Program-made: the position numbers and the translations under genes | Shown here: piece by piece, positions 1 to 7,878 of the stretch | Layout: each line of letters starts with the position of its first letter | Numbering within the stretch: the stretch's first letter is position 1 | Assembly: GCA_017634275.1 (NCBI GenBank) | Contig: JAGBNQ010000035.1 | Span: 1 to 38,774 of the forward strand | DNA: 38,774 nt | Source of the DNA: Ruminococcus sp. | Lineage (GTDB): Bacteria; Bacillota; Clostridia; Oscillospirales; Ruminococcaceae | Direction: 5' to 3' | Notes under the pieces: generated by a model | Seen by the model: the letters and a program-made list of their open reading frames with translations, nothing else | What the model was told of the DNA's origin: nothing | The model's database searches: none

Positions 1-84
1 GGAGCGCTATTGTCGGGGGGCTTTGCGGTCGCACCCCGTACCCCCTTCGCACGCCCCCCTTAACACTTCTGCAAACTCCAATTT
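1..84. repeat. Modular intergenic repeat, copy A (cut by window start)
   Basis: This is the right part of a MITE-like element. It contains the palindromic GGGGGGCTTTGCGGTCGC core arm and ends in the terminal repeat CAAACTCCAATTT. It matches the right core of copy G (23405-23737) and, at its outer arm, the left arm of copy C (11200-11500) in inverse orientation. It ends 16 bases before the ATG of the P-type ATPase gene. No ORF is supported inside it. Confidence 0.75.
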
Positions 85-100
85 CCAAAGGTGAAAGAAT

Positions 101-1987
101 ATGAACAGAAAACAAAAGAAAGTATTGACGCGCGTTATAATCGCGCTCCTGCTGCTTGTGGCGGTGTCTGTTATAGATGCTGTCTTAAAGCCTGCCTGGT
201 ATGTTCAGCTTGCTATCTACCTGCTGCCGTATTTCGTGATAGGGTATGATATACTTATCAAGGCTGTCAAGGGCATTCTGAACGGGCAGGTGCTTGATGA
301 GAATTTCCTTATGGCGGTGGCGACTGTAGGTGCAATGGCGCTCGGTGAATACCGCGAGGGCTCGGCGGTAATGCTGTTTTATCAGATAGGTGAGCTTTTT
401 CAGAGCATCGCTGTCGGCAAGAGCCGCAAAAATATCGCAGCACTTATGGATATCCGCCCCGACTGCGCCTTTGTAGAAACTGAAAACGGCATAGAGGAAA
501 CAGACCCCGACGATGTAGAGATAGGCAGCATTATTGTTGTTAAGCCCGGTGAAAAGATACCGATCGACGGCGAGATAATCGAGGGTGACACTACCCTTAA
601 CACCTCGGCACTCACGGGCGAAAGTATGCCAGTTGATGCTATCAGGGGTGACAGCGTGCAGAGCGGCAGCATAAACCTTACATCTCTCATAAGAGTGAGG
701 ACTACAAAGCCGTTCGGTGAATCGACTGTTTCCAAGATACTTGAGCTTGTTGAAAGCTCGGGCGAGCGCAAGTCAAGGTCTGAGAATTTCATTACCAAAT
801 TCGCAAGGTATTACACCCCTGCGGTGTGTATTTCTGCCTTGCTGTTAGGTGTAGGCGTGCCGCTTGTGAGAATGCTTTCGGGCAGCAGCGCTATGTTCTC
901 GGAATGGATATCAAGGGCGCTGACATTTCTTGTAATAAGCTGCCCCTGCGCGCTTGTAATAAGCATTCCGCTGAGCTTTTTTGCAGCAATAGGCGGTGCA
1001 GGGAGCGACGGCATACTCATCAAGGGCGGCGAGTTTATAGAAACGCTTTCCAAAACAAAATACGTTGTATTTGACAAAACGGGAACTATGACAAAGGGCG
1101 TTTTTGAGGTGGTAGGCATTCACCACAGCAAAATAGAGGAGGAAAAGCTTTTAGAGCTTGCCGCCCTTGCCGAGCAAAACTCAAACCACCCTATCGCCAA
1201 AAGCATAGTAAAGGCCTGCAAAAGCCTGCCCGACAGCAGCAGGCTCACCAAGGTATCGGAGCTTGCAGGCGAGGGGATATGCGCGGTAATTGACGGCAAG
1301 GAAACGTTTGTAGGAAACGACAAGCTCATGGCGCGCGCAGGTGCGCAGTATAATGACTGCCACAGCGCGGGAACGGTAATTCACATATCAATAGGCGATG
1401 AATATATGGGGCATATAGTTGTAGCGGACGTTCTCAAAAAGGACTCGCCCGAGGCTGTAAGGCAGTTAAAGGCGGCAGGCGTTTTGCAGACGGTAATGCT
1501 CACGGGCGACGGCGAGAAAGCAGCCGAGGCCGCAGCTAAGGAGCTTGACATCGACAAGCTCTACAGCCGCCTAAGCCCTATGGATAAGGTAACAAAGGTA
1601 GAGGAGCTTTTGAGCGAAAAGCAAAGCGGCACAAGCCTTGCCTTTGTGGGCGACGGAATAAACGATGCCCCCGTTTTGACAAGGGCGGATATCGGTATCG
1701 CCATGGGCGCGCTCGGCTCAGATGCGGCTATCGAGGCGGCTGACGTTGTGCTTATGGACGATAATCCGCTTAAGATATCAAAGGCGATAAAGCTCTCAAA
1801 GCGCTGTATGCGCATTGTTTACGAAAATATAGTTTTCGCTATCGGTGTTAAGCTTATCTGCCTGCTGCTCGGCGCGCTCGGTATAGCAAATATGTGGATA
1901 GCCATTTTCGCAGACGTAGGCGTTATGGTGCTTGCAGTGCTAAACGCTATAAGGCTTGTAATTAAGCCAAAAACAGCCGGCCGCTGA
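101..1987 (+). CDS. P1B-type heavy-metal efflux ATPase, Zn/Cd/Pb class (ZntA/CadA family)
   Basis: This is an ATP-driven inner-membrane pump predicted to export Zn2+, Cd2+ or Pb2+. In its 628 residues I see the actuator motif TGES (172-175), the transmembrane metal site CPC (281-283), the phosphorylation motif DKTGT (D325), the HP pair (363-364) and the hinge GDGIND (517-522). A Lys in the penultimate helix (K584) and an Asp in the last helix (D605, within ADVGVMVL) are the P1B-2 (Zn/Cd/Pb) signature and differ from the Cu-pump signature. The N-terminus starts almost directly with membrane helices, so the usual cytosolic HMA domain with CxxC is missing, which makes it shorter than typical ZntA. 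The ATG follows AAAGGTGAAAGAAT. The gene stands alone between repeat A and a bidirectional terminator. No ArsR or MerR-type regulator is next to it. Metal class is inferred from residues only. Confidence 0.93.
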   Translation: MNRKQKKVLTRVIIALLLLVAVSVIDAVLKPAWYVQLAIYLLPYFVIGYDILIKAVKGILNGQVLDENFLMAVATVGAMALGEYREGSAVMLFYQIGELFQSIAVGKSRKNIAALMDIRPDCAFVETENGIEETDPDDVEIGSIIVVKPGEKIPIDGEIIEGDTTLNTSALTGESMPVDAIRGDSVQSGSINLTSLIRVRTTKPFGESTVSKILELVESSGERKSRSENFITKFARYYTPAVCISALLLGVGVPLVRMLSGSSAMFSEWISRALTFLVISCPCALVISIPLSFFAAIGGAGSDGILIKGGEFIETLSKTKYVVFDKTGTMTKGVFEVVGIHHSKIEEEKLLELAALAEQNSNHPIAKSIVKACKSLPDSSRLTKVSELAGEGICAVIDGKETFVGNDKLMARAGAQYNDCHSAGTVIHISIGDEYMGHIVVADVLKKDSPEAVRQLKAAGVLQTVMLTGDGEKAAEAAAKELDIDKLYSRLSPMDKVTKVEELLSEKQSGTSLAFVGDGINDAPVLTRADIGIAMGALGSDAAIEAADVVLMDDNPLKISKAIKLSKRCMRIVYENIVFAIGVKLICLLLGALGIANMWIAIFADVGVMVLAVLNAIRLVIKPKTAGR

Positions 1988-2007
1988 CAACTATAAATAA
2001 AAACTAA

Positions 2008-2053
2008 GGTATCGGCATTTCCTGCTTTGGCAGAAAACGCCGATACCTCTTTT
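2008..2053. terminator. Bidirectional rho-independent terminator
   Basis: The stem GGTATCGGC pairs with GCCGATACC around a short, partly paired loop. It is followed by TCTTTT on the plus strand and by TTAGTTTTTATTT on the minus strand. It separates the convergent P-type ATPase (+) and secreted GH5 (-) genes and can stop transcription from both. Confidence 0.85.
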
Positions 2054-2128
2054 ATTATTTATTCTTTATTCTTTTTTATTTCTTATTTTAGAGGGCGCAT
2101 TTGCGACCTCGCTGTTGCGCCCTCGCTG
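2008..2128. repeat. Convergent-junction repeat, copy 1
   Basis: The terminator hairpin, the following AT-rich tract (2054-2092) and a GAGGGCGC/GCGCCCTC-containing segment recur in inverse orientation at 21322-21500, after tex. Both copies touch a stop codon: here the GH5 stop at 2129, there the tex stop. They look like one intergenic repeat family specialised to gene 3' ends. Confidence 0.7.
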
Positions 2129-4399
2129 TTATTTCCCTGTTCTCTTTCTGTAAAGTGAGCGTATCAGCTTTCCGCTTTCGGTGAGCTGGCTCGTGCCTTT
2201 CTTTATAGCGGAAAGATTTGTGCCGCTCTTGAAGGCCGAGGCTGTTTCTGCCTTGCCGCAGGCGCTCCAGTTGAGATAGCCTATCATGTACTTGTCAAGC
2301 AGGCTAAGCCATGTCTTTGTCTGCGCCGCATTGAATCCGCCGTTGCCCGATGCATCGCAGGTGTCGAATTCCGTTACAAGTATCGGCAAGCCCTTTGAAT
2401 AGCAGCTTGTAACTCTGTTTCTCAGCCAATCCGTATGAGTGTTGGCATAGAAATGCAGCGTATAAACGCAGTTCTTATCGTTTATCTTGTTGCCGAGAAC
2501 CTGATCTATATCCTGGCTCCATGTGCCCGTGCCGCATACGATTATGGCGTTCTTGTCATACTTTCTTATAGCGTTTACTACCGCCTGACAGTAAGGCTTG
2601 ATGTTTCTCGCCCATGTAACGCCGCCGTTAGGCTCGTTGCATATCTCATAGATAACGTTATTGTAGCCCTTGTATTTCTTAGCCATTTCCGTAAAGAAGG
2701 CTACAGCCTCTTTCTGGTGGGTCTGGGGGTTGCCGTCCTTTAGGATATGCCAGTCGATTATTACATACATACCTAAGTCGGTAGCGTTCTTTACACCCGT
2801 GATGACCTTCTGCTTAGCCTGAGCTGCAAAGCCCGAGCCCGTAGTATATCCGCCGTACTCCTCGGTATACATCGCAAGCCTTATGGTATTAACGCCCCAG
2901 TCATCTCTTAGCACCTTAAGTGATGACTTTGTGGTGATATTCGAGAAATCCTCCCACATAAGGCCGTGAGTTGACATACCTATCATCTGGAATTTCTTGC
3001 CCTTTGAGTCAACTATATTAGCGCCGCTTACCTTAAGCCTGCCGTGGTTCGCAACTGGTGTTCCGCTTTCAGCGAGCTTAAGCGTTACCGCCGCCGAGGG
3101 TGTTCCCCAATATACCACGCCGTTTACCTTTTTGTAGGCTCTTACCTTGTATTTATAGGTCTTGCCTGCCTTTAAGCCCTTAAGGCTATAGCTTACTGTC
3201 GCATTTGATGAAAGTGTAGTTATCTTGTCATATTTCTTGGTAGAGGTGTTATAAACATAAAGCCTATAGCCCTTTGCGTTGCCCGTCTTAGTCCAGGTAA
3301 GCTTTGCCGCCGTCTTTGATGTGGCTTTGACCTTTACGCCCGTCACCTTTTTGGGAACTATCTTGAAGGTGCATTTAGCCGTGCCCGTATAGTTGCCCTT
3401 GCCCGTTACTGTAATAGTTGCCGTGCCTATTGCCTTGTTAGCTTTATAGGTGAGGGTGTAGTCTGTTCCCTTTTTAAGCGCCGTGCTGCCGTTTTTGAGC
3501 GTTACATCGGGGGTTATGGCCTTGCCAGTATAGGCATAGCTTGCAGCCGCCGCTGTGGGCTTTAGCGAGGAAAGGCTCTTTTTGGTTATGGTAAAGGTCT
3601 TTGAGGCTGTGCCCTTATAGCTGCCCTTGCCCGTTACTGTCACCTTGCCGGTTCCTGCCTTTGTGTTTGAGGAATATGCCACGCTGTAATCGGTATCCTT
3701 AACAAGCGTTTTGCTGCCGAACTTCACCGTTACCGCAGGCTTAACAGCCGCACCCGTGAAGGCATAGCTCGTTTTGGCAAGGGTGAGGTTTGATGCGGTG
3801 ATATTCCCCTGAGTTATAGAGAATGTCGTCTGCAAATTACCCTCGCAGTTGCCTATGCCGTTAACGGTAACTCTGCCCGTGCCGATGTTTACATTATCCT
3901 GATAGGAAACTGTATAGTCAGTTCCCTGCACAAGCGTCCTTCCGCCCGATACTACCTTTACCGCAGGCTTTATCTCACTGCCCGTAAAGGCAAACTCCGT
4001 CTTGTCAAGGGTAAGCTGCGTATCGGTATAAAAGGGGCGCTTGCCGATGTCAAATTCAATAGTCTTTTCGCCCTGATAAATGCCGAGCCCCGTTATTACC
4101 GCCTTAGCCCTGCCCGCATTCACATTATCAGAAAAGCTGACACTATAGTCAACACCCTTTACAAGCACATAGCCTTTGCTGTAATCGTGCAGGGTAAGCT
4201 CGGGCTCTATCGCCTCGCCCGTATAGAAGATATTTCCTATCCAGTCACTCTGGATATCCGAAATGCTCCTTGTTTCCTGCGCTGACTGAAAAGCGCCTGC
4301 AACTATCCTCTCACCTATGGCCGCCGAGCTGACAGCGCCGACAGACACGCACATCACCAAAGCCGCCGCAGCCGCCATAGCTTTACTTTTAAAGCTCAT
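2129..4399 (-). CDS. Secreted GH5 (GH5_2-like) endoglucanase with Ig-like repeats and FnIII domain
   Basis: Predicted extracellular beta-1,4-glucanase of 756 residues. Domains in order: signal peptide (about 1-26, hydrophobic run then AxA-type site); four Ig-like repeats of about 70 residues (about 50-345), each with YTG/FTG near the start, a GTDY or GVDY turn and a GKG/GIG-x-Y/C-x-G strand; a fibronectin type III domain (about 350-440); then a GH5 catalytic domain (about 455-750). The acid/base is E589 in ICNEPNG and the nucleophile is E677 in VTEFDTCDASGNGG, which resembles GH5_2 cellulases. There is no dockerin, unlike the other secreted proteins here, so the repeats may act in wall or substrate attachment (inference). 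The ATG follows AACGGAGGCGATTAG. A remote promoter and a palindrome lie upstream. Confidence 0.92.
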   Translation of the reverse strand: MSFKSKAMAAAAALVMCVSVGAVSSAAIGERIVAGAFQSAQETRSISDIQSDWIGNIFYTGEAIEPELTLHDYSKGYVLVKGVDYSVSFSDNVNAGRAKAVITGLGIYQGEKTIEFDIGKRPFYTDTQLTLDKTEFAFTGSEIKPAVKVVSGGRTLVQGTDYTVSYQDNVNIGTGRVTVNGIGNCEGNLQTTFSITQGNITASNLTLAKTSYAFTGAAVKPAVTVKFGSKTLVKDTDYSVAYSSNTKAGTGKVTVTGKGSYKGTASKTFTITKKSLSSLKPTAAAASYAYTGKAITPDVTLKNGSTALKKGTDYTLTYKANKAIGTATITVTGKGNYTGTAKCTFKIVPKKVTGVKVKATSKTAAKLTWTKTGNAKGYRLYVYNTSTKKYDKITTLSSNATVSYSLKGLKAGKTYKYKVRAYKKVNGVVYWGTPSAAVTLKLAESGTPVANHGRLKVSGANIVDSKGKKFQMIGMSTHGLMWEDFSNITTKSSLKVLRDDWGVNTIRLAMYTEEYGGYTTGSGFAAQAKQKVITGVKNATDLGMYVIIDWHILKDGNPQTHQKEAVAFFTEMAKKYKGYNNVIYEICNEPNGGVTWARNIKPYCQAVVNAIRKYDKNAIIVCGTGTWSQDIDQVLGNKINDKNCVYTLHFYANTHTDWLRNRVTSCYSKGLPILVTEFDTCDASGNGGFNAAQTKTWLSLLDKYMIGYLNWSACGKAETASAFKSGTNLSAIKKGTSQLTESGKLIRSLYRKRTGK

Positions 4400-4749
4400 C
4401 TAATCGCCTCCGTTTTAGTTAAATGCAGATGACCAAAACACATCATATTGTGTAAAAAATCACCCTCAAAGCACAACATTTGCTCATTGTCAAGCTTGTA
4501 ACAAAGGTTACAAAACGGTACACTTAAAGCCGTTTTTTAGTACGCTTGTTGAAAAGTCAGGCTGTATATCATTGATTTTCGGGGTTTTAGCCCCGAGTTT
4601 TAAACATTTTCAACAGAGTTTTCAACAATTTTTCGCGTGCAGATGTAACAATTTAAAGTCCACTTTTACTCCCCGAAATTTAATTCGACAGTTTCAGGCG
4701 CGCTTATTCTTTGTTCACAAACTTTGGTCTTTATACAAATACCCATTTA
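4400..4749 (-). other. Long 5' leader of the secreted GH5 gene
   Basis: About 350 bases lie between the best promoter (4750-4778) and the GH5 start codon, and I see no credible ORF in them. The leader holds a small hairpin CGGGGTTTTAGCCCCG (about 4579-4594), repeated GTTGAAAA motifs and a 7-bp palindrome at 4496-4513. I could not match it to any riboswitch class. Confidence 0.45.
4488..4513 (-). promoter_or_regulatory. Palindromic operator candidate next to a TTGACA box
   Basis: TTGTAAC-AAAG-GTTACAA (4496-4513) is a perfect 7-bp inverted repeat with a 4-base spacer. Directly downstream on the minus strand is a consensus -35 box TTGACA (4488-4493), but the hexamer 17 bases further (TTTGAG) is a poor -10. 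A palindrome just upstream of a -35 with a weak -10 is the arrangement expected for an activator-dependent promoter of the GH5 gene. The binding protein is unknown. Confidence 0.4.
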
Positions 4750-4778
4750 ATCATACCACATTTGGAAACTCATTTCAA
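4750..4778 (-). promoter_or_regulatory. Sigma-A type promoter upstream of secreted GH5
   Basis: On the minus strand: TTGAAA, 17-base spacer, TATGAT, with an extended -10 TGG before the -10 box. It starts transcription about 340 bases upstream of the GH5 start codon. Confidence 0.6.
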
Positions 4779-4829
4779 TACGCATTTTTAACAAAGATAC
4801 CGCCATCGCTTTGGCATATAAATCCGCAT

Positions 4830-4862
4830 AAAAAAAGCTGCCGCAAAAATGCAGCAGCTTTG
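4830..4862 (-). terminator. Terminator of the rpmG-rplA operon
   Basis: On the minus strand AAAGCTGCTGC-ATTTTT-GCGGCAGC is followed by a run of T. It lies 11 bases beyond the rplA stop codon. Confidence 0.88.
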
Positions 4863-4873
4863 AAAGTGTTAAA

Positions 4874-5569
4874 TTATACGCCGTACTTAGCAGTATTAAC
4901 CTTGATACCAACGCCCATAGTAGATGCAACTACTATGCTCTTGAGGTACTGACCCTTAGCAGCGGCAGGCTTAGCCTTAACGATAGCCTCTACCAAAGTA
5001 TTGAAGTTCTCCTCAAGTTTCTGTGCGCCGAAGGATGCCTTGCCTATCGGGCAGTGAATGATGTTTGTCTTATCAAGTCTGTACTCGATCTTACCTGCCT
5101 TAGCATCTGTTACAGCCTTTGCAACATCGGGGGTAACAGTACCTGCCTTCGGGTTAGGCATAAGTCCGCGGGGACCAAGCACCTTACCAAGACGACCAAC
5201 AACGCCCATCATGTCAGGGGAAGCGATAACAACGTCGAAATCCATCCAGTTTTCCTTCTGGATCTTCTCAACGAGATCCATACCGCCAACATACTCAGCG
5301 CCTGCTGCCTGAGCAGCATCATACTTATCCTCCTTGCAGAAAACAAGTACCTTGATGCTCTTACCTGTTCCGTTAGGAAGAACAACTGCGCCTCTTACCT
5401 GCTGGTCAGCGTGACGGGAGTCAACGCCCAGACGGATATGAGCCTCAATAGTTTCATCAAACTTTGCCTTTGCGCCCTTTGCTGCAAGATCAAGTGCTTC
5501 GGGGGCGTCATATAACTTAGCCTTGTCAACGAGCTTAGCTGCGTCAACATACTTCTTGCCGTGTTTCAT
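4874..5569 (-). CDS. rplA: 50S ribosomal protein L1
   Basis: L1 binds 23S rRNA at the L1 stalk and assists release of E-site tRNA; in many bacteria it also represses its own mRNA. The 231-residue product matches the usual length and carries the family pattern [11 protein letters not shown] and the core signature [19 protein letters not shown] chose the ATG at 5569 because AAAGGAGG lies just before it; an upstream in-frame ATG has no such site. It is the last gene of the operon, 72 bases after rplK, and ends at a strong terminator. In most Firmicutes rplJ-rplL would follow, but here they lie upstream of the operon instead. Confidence 0.97.
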   Translation of the reverse strand: MKHGKKYVDAAKLVDKAKLYDAPEALDLAAKGAKAKFDETIEAHIRLGVDSRHADQQVRGAVVLPNGTGKSIKVLVFCKEDKYDAAQAAGAEYVGGMDLVEKIQKENWMDFDVVIASPDMMGVVGRLGKVLGPRGLMPNPKAGTVTPDVAKAVTDAKAGKIEYRLDKTNIIHCPIGKASFGAQKLEENFNTLVEAIVKAKPAAAKGQYLKSIVVASTMGVGIKVNTAKYGV

Positions 5570-5641
5570 TAAAAAATCCTCCTTTAAGTGGTGATAACGG
5601 AAAAATCCTCCCACGCTCCGTTAAAAACGAAGTCTGTTACA

Positions 5642-6067
5642 TTAGTCCTCTACTACAACGCCCATAGATCTGCAGGTACCTGCGATCATGCTCATAGCGC
5701 TCTCAATATTAGCTGCATTGAGGTCGGGCATCTTCTGCTCTGCGATAGCCTTTACCTGATCCTTTGTGATCTTTGCTACCTTTGTCTTGTTCGGAACGCC
5801 CGAACCGCTCTCTATCTTGCAGGCTTTCTTTATAAGGACTGCTGCAGGCGGAGTCTTTGTGATAAATGTGAATGATCTGTCAGCATAAACTGTGATAACA
5901 ACAGGAATGATAAGACCTATATCGTTCTTTGTTCTCTCGTTGAAATCCTTTGTGAATGCCATGATGTTAACGCCGTGCTGTCCGAGTGCAGGACCTACCG
6001 GCGGAGCAGGTGTTGCCTTTCCTGCGGGAATCTGAAGCTTTATATAGCCTACTACCTTCTGTGCCAT
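5642..6067 (-). CDS. rplK: 50S ribosomal protein L11
   Basis: L11 forms the base of the GTPase-associated centre of the large subunit and is needed for RelA-type stringent sensing. The 141-residue product is the canonical length. It opens [18 protein letters not shown] and contains the [17 protein letters not shown] block that contacts rRNA and thiopeptides. The ATG at 6067 follows GGAGGTGCGTAAA; the longer reading frame with five extra residues lacks a site. A GTGGGAG...TTACCAC leader (6088-6126) precedes it and may be the L1 repressor target. Confidence 0.97.
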   Translation of the reverse strand: MAQKVVGYIKLQIPAGKATPAPPVGPALGQHGVNIMAFTKDFNERTKNDIGLIIPVVITVYADRSFTFITKTPPAAVLIKKACKIESGSGVPNKTKVAKITKDQVKAIAEQKMPDLNAANIESAMSMIAGTCRSMGVVVED

Positions 6068-6087
6068 TTTACGCACCTCCATAAATT

Positions 6088-6126
6088 GTGGTAAGGCGAG
6101 CTGTGTGGTAAATACAACTCTCCCAC
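6088..6126 (-). promoter_or_regulatory. Putative L1-binding leader of rplK-rplA
   Basis: On the minus strand GTGGGAG (near 6120-6126) is followed by TTACCAC, present twice (about 6105-6111 and 6088-6094). Pairing GTGG with CCAC around an asymmetric loop mimics the L1 site of 23S rRNA and resembles L1 leaders known upstream of rplK in Firmicutes. A second AT-rich hairpin (GGAAAGTTAAAATTTACTTTCC-like, 6131-6153) lies upstream. Function is inferred from position and motif. Confidence 0.5.
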
Positions 6127-6179
6127 TTTACGGAAAGTAAATTTTAACTTTCCTCTTTGCCTATGTCTTTAAGAAACGC

Positions 6180-6704
6180 TTAATCCTCAGCCTTTATCTG
6201 TGAAAGCGGAAGTGATACGGGTGTTTCTCTGCCGAACATCGAAACTACGACCTCTGCGGTCTGCGCCTCGGTATCGATAGCAGTTACCTTTCCAACAAAG
6301 CCGTCAAACGAGCCGCCTATAACATTGACGGAATCGCCGACCTTAAAGGTCACCTCAACAGCCTTAGTACTCCTGTCAACGCCGAGCGCCGCTACTTCCT
6401 TTTCGGTAAGCGGAACGGGCTTTGACCCGGGGCCTACGAACCCTGTAACGCCCCTGGTATTTCTTACGATATACCAGCTCTCATCTGTCATTACCATTTT
6501 CACAAGCACATAGCTCGGAAAAAGCTTTCTTTCTGCCTGAGTCGTTTTTCCGTCCTTGACCTCGGAAACCATCTCGGTAGGTATCCTTACCTCCTCGATA
6601 AGCTCATGCAGCTTACGGTTCTCAACAACCTTTTCAATATTCTCAGCTACCTTATTCTCATAACCCGAATAGGTGTGTACAACATACCATTTAGCCTGTG
6701 ACAT
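6180..6704 (-). CDS. nusG: Transcription elongation/antitermination factor NusG
   Basis: NusG binds the RNA polymerase clamp and modulates pausing, Rho action and transcription-translation coupling. The 174-residue product has an N-terminal NGN domain (KWYVVHTYSGYENKVAENIE, then LFPSYVLVKMVMTDESWYIV and GVTGFVGP) and a C-terminal KOW domain (GDSVNVIGGSFDGFVGKV, about 120-172). The length is typical, with no species-specific insertion. The ATG follows GAGGAGGC. It lies 68 bases after secE and before rplK, as in most bacteria. Confidence 0.97.
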   Translation of the reverse strand: MSQAKWYVVHTYSGYENKVAENIEKVVENRKLHELIEEVRIPTEMVSEVKDGKTTQAERKLFPSYVLVKMVMTDESWYIVRNTRGVTGFVGPGSKPVPLTEKEVAALGVDRSTKAVEVTFKVGDSVNVIGGSFDGFVGKVTAIDTEAQTAEVVVSMFGRETPVSLPLSQIKAED

Positions 6705-6772
6705 CAGTTTGCCTCCTCATTTAAAATGTCATTAAAAACCGTCATGTCAGCCGCTGCTGACGTTTTGCAGCC

Positions 6773-7015
6773 TTAGCTGCCGATCTTCAGAACGAGGTCA
6801 AGAAGTTGACCCAAACCTAAATCCACGCCTGCGAGGAAAAGCCCCAACGCTGTCATTGTAACAAGTACAACGCCCGTATTGTTGACTACCTGCTTTCTTG
6901 AAGGCCAGACGACCTTTTTCAGCTCGGACTTAAGATCTCTGAAGTACTTAGCGATACCGCCCTTTTTCTTAGGCGCTACCTCTTTACCCTTTTTTGCGTT
7001 AGTGTCCTTAGCCAT
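6773..7015 (-). CDS. secE: Preprotein translocase subunit SecE
   Basis: SecE clamps SecY in the Sec translocon. The 80-residue product has a Lys-rich cytosolic N-terminus, the amphipathic helix KYFRDLKSELKKVVWPSRKQ and one C-terminal transmembrane helix (about 48-75), which is the single-helix form of Gram-positives. The ATG follows GGGAGGGCTTGCA. It lies 17 bases after the rpmG stop and is co-transcribed with nusG. Confidence 0.96.
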   Translation of the reverse strand: MAKDTNAKKGKEVAPKKKGGIAKYFRDLKSELKKVVWPSRKQVVNNTGVVLVTMTALGLFLAGVDLGLGQLLDLVLKIGS

Positions 7016-7032
7016 TGCAAGCCCTCCCGCAA

Positions 7033-7182
7033 TTACTTAGTCTCTTTGTGAAGAGTATGCTTTTTACAGAATTTGCAGTACTTGTTCATCTCGAGTCTGT
7101 CGGGGTCGTTCTTCTTGTTCTTCTTTGTGTTGTAGTTTCTCTGCTTGCACTCTGTGCAGGCGAGTGTGATCTTAACTCTCAT
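7033..7182 (-). CDS. rpmG: 50S ribosomal protein L33
   Basis: This 49-residue ORF is small and easily missed. It reads [20 protein letters not shown] at the start and has two Cys pairs, CTEC (9-12) and CKFC (36-39), so it is the zinc-ribbon (C+) form of L33. The family motif [21 protein letters not shown] is visible. The ATG follows CAGGAGGTGCCGAAA. It is the first gene of the rpmG-secE-nusG-rplK-rplA operon, behind a strong promoter and a 180-base structured leader. The C+ form implies a zinc-replete default paralogue; no C- copy is in the window. Confidence 0.95.
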   Translation of the reverse strand: MRVKITLACTECKQRNYNTKKNKKNDPDRLEMNKYCKFCKKHTLHKETK

Positions 7183-7365
7183 TTTCGGCACCTCCTGACG
7201 AAATTTGCGCGCCTAAAGAACGTACAGGCGCACAGTCTGCCTCCCTCATAATGCGGGGCTGATCATATCCCGCACACCCGCGGAACCCTTCCACGGGATT
7301 TGAGGCCAGATTAACATTTTCTGCCCCGAAAAATCGGCGCAAAAAAATAGACCTCAATAAGAGGT
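7183..7365 (-). promoter_or_regulatory. Structured 5' leader of the rpmG-secE-nusG operon
   Basis: About 180 bases lie between the promoter and the rpmG ATG. On the minus strand I see successive hairpins: ACCTC-TTATT-GAGGT followed by a T-rich tract, CCCGTGGA/TCCGCGGG, TGCGGG/CCCGCA, and GCGCCT-GTACGTTCTT-AGGCGC just before the ribosome binding site. There is no ORF. Several r-protein operons use such leaders for autoregulation, but I cannot assign this one to a known class. Confidence 0.55.
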
Positions 7366-7371
7366 ATAACT

Positions 7372-7400
7372 ATTATACTACATACTTTTTATTTTGTCAA
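7372..7400 (-). promoter_or_regulatory. Consensus sigma-A promoter of rpmG-rplA operon
   Basis: On the minus strand: TTGACA (7395-7400), 17-base spacer, TATAAT (7372-7377). Both hexamers are perfect, as expected for a highly expressed translation operon. Confidence 0.9.
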
Positions 7401-7450
7401 GTGTTTTTATGAATTTTTTGTAAATTTTCACACTCTCTATCTCCGAGAAA

Positions 7451-7806
7451 CAAATTGGAGTTTGTGGGGCTTTGCCGATGCGAAACCGAAGGGGTTCGGG
7501 GGCGAGCGGAAAGCCCCCGAAAAAAAGCGCGCGGCTTGCTTTGACTTTATCTTAGCTCTGAGCGTGAAACAAGCTAAGAAAACTTGTAGCACGAGCAAAG
7601 CTTACTTATAGGTCTACAATTAGTTCGCGCCCTTTTCGGGGGGCTTTCCGGTCGCCCCCCGTACCCCCTTCGGAACAGCGCACCTACAAGCCCGAATGGG
7701 CATCAGTCGGCGCGAGCCGACACAATAATTATTCATTATTCACTATTCATTATTCATTATTCATTATTCATTGCTTGTGGGGCAAAGCCCCACAAATTCC
7801 GATTTG
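7451..7806. repeat. Modular intergenic repeat, copy B
   Basis: A 356-bp element with terminal inverted repeats of about 26 bp (CAAATTGGAGTTTGTGGGGC at the left; the right end is its near-perfect complement). Inside are inverted core arms (GGGGGCGAGCGGAAAGCCCCC and GGGGGGCTTTCCGGTCGCC) around a core shared with copy F. The right arm holds a run of ATTCATT repeats. It lies between the NUDIX terminator and the rpmG promoter. No protein is encoded. Confidence 0.8.
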
Positions 7807-7834
7807 TTTTAAAACACATTTATAAAACCGAGCA

Positions 7835-7868
7835 AAACAAAAGGGGCTTACCATAGCGGCAAGCCCTC
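7835..7868 (-). terminator. Terminator of the NUDIX gene
   Basis: On the minus strand GGGCTTGCC-GCTAT-GGTAAGCCC is followed by CTTTTGTTTT, 11 bases after the NUDIX stop codon. Confidence 0.85.
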
Positions 7869-7878
7869 TTTGATTTGA

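Noticed and set aside
2129-2400. Dockerin at the C-terminus of the secreted GH5
   Set aside because: The tail ends with SLYRKRTGK directly after the catalytic domain and has no calcium-loop repeat.
4572-4952. Plus-strand 126-residue ORF in the GH5 leader
   Set aside because: It runs into the rplA terminator and coding region antisense, has no ribosome binding site and an odd composition.
5054-5515. Plus-strand ORF of 153 residues opposite rplA
   Set aside because: It is the antisense shadow of a certain ribosomal gene, without a promoter or ribosome binding site.
7200-7360. tRNA-Trp, as sometimes found near secE
   Set aside because: The hairpins in this leader do not form a cloverleaf, and no TTCRA-type T-arm with a matching acceptor stem was found.
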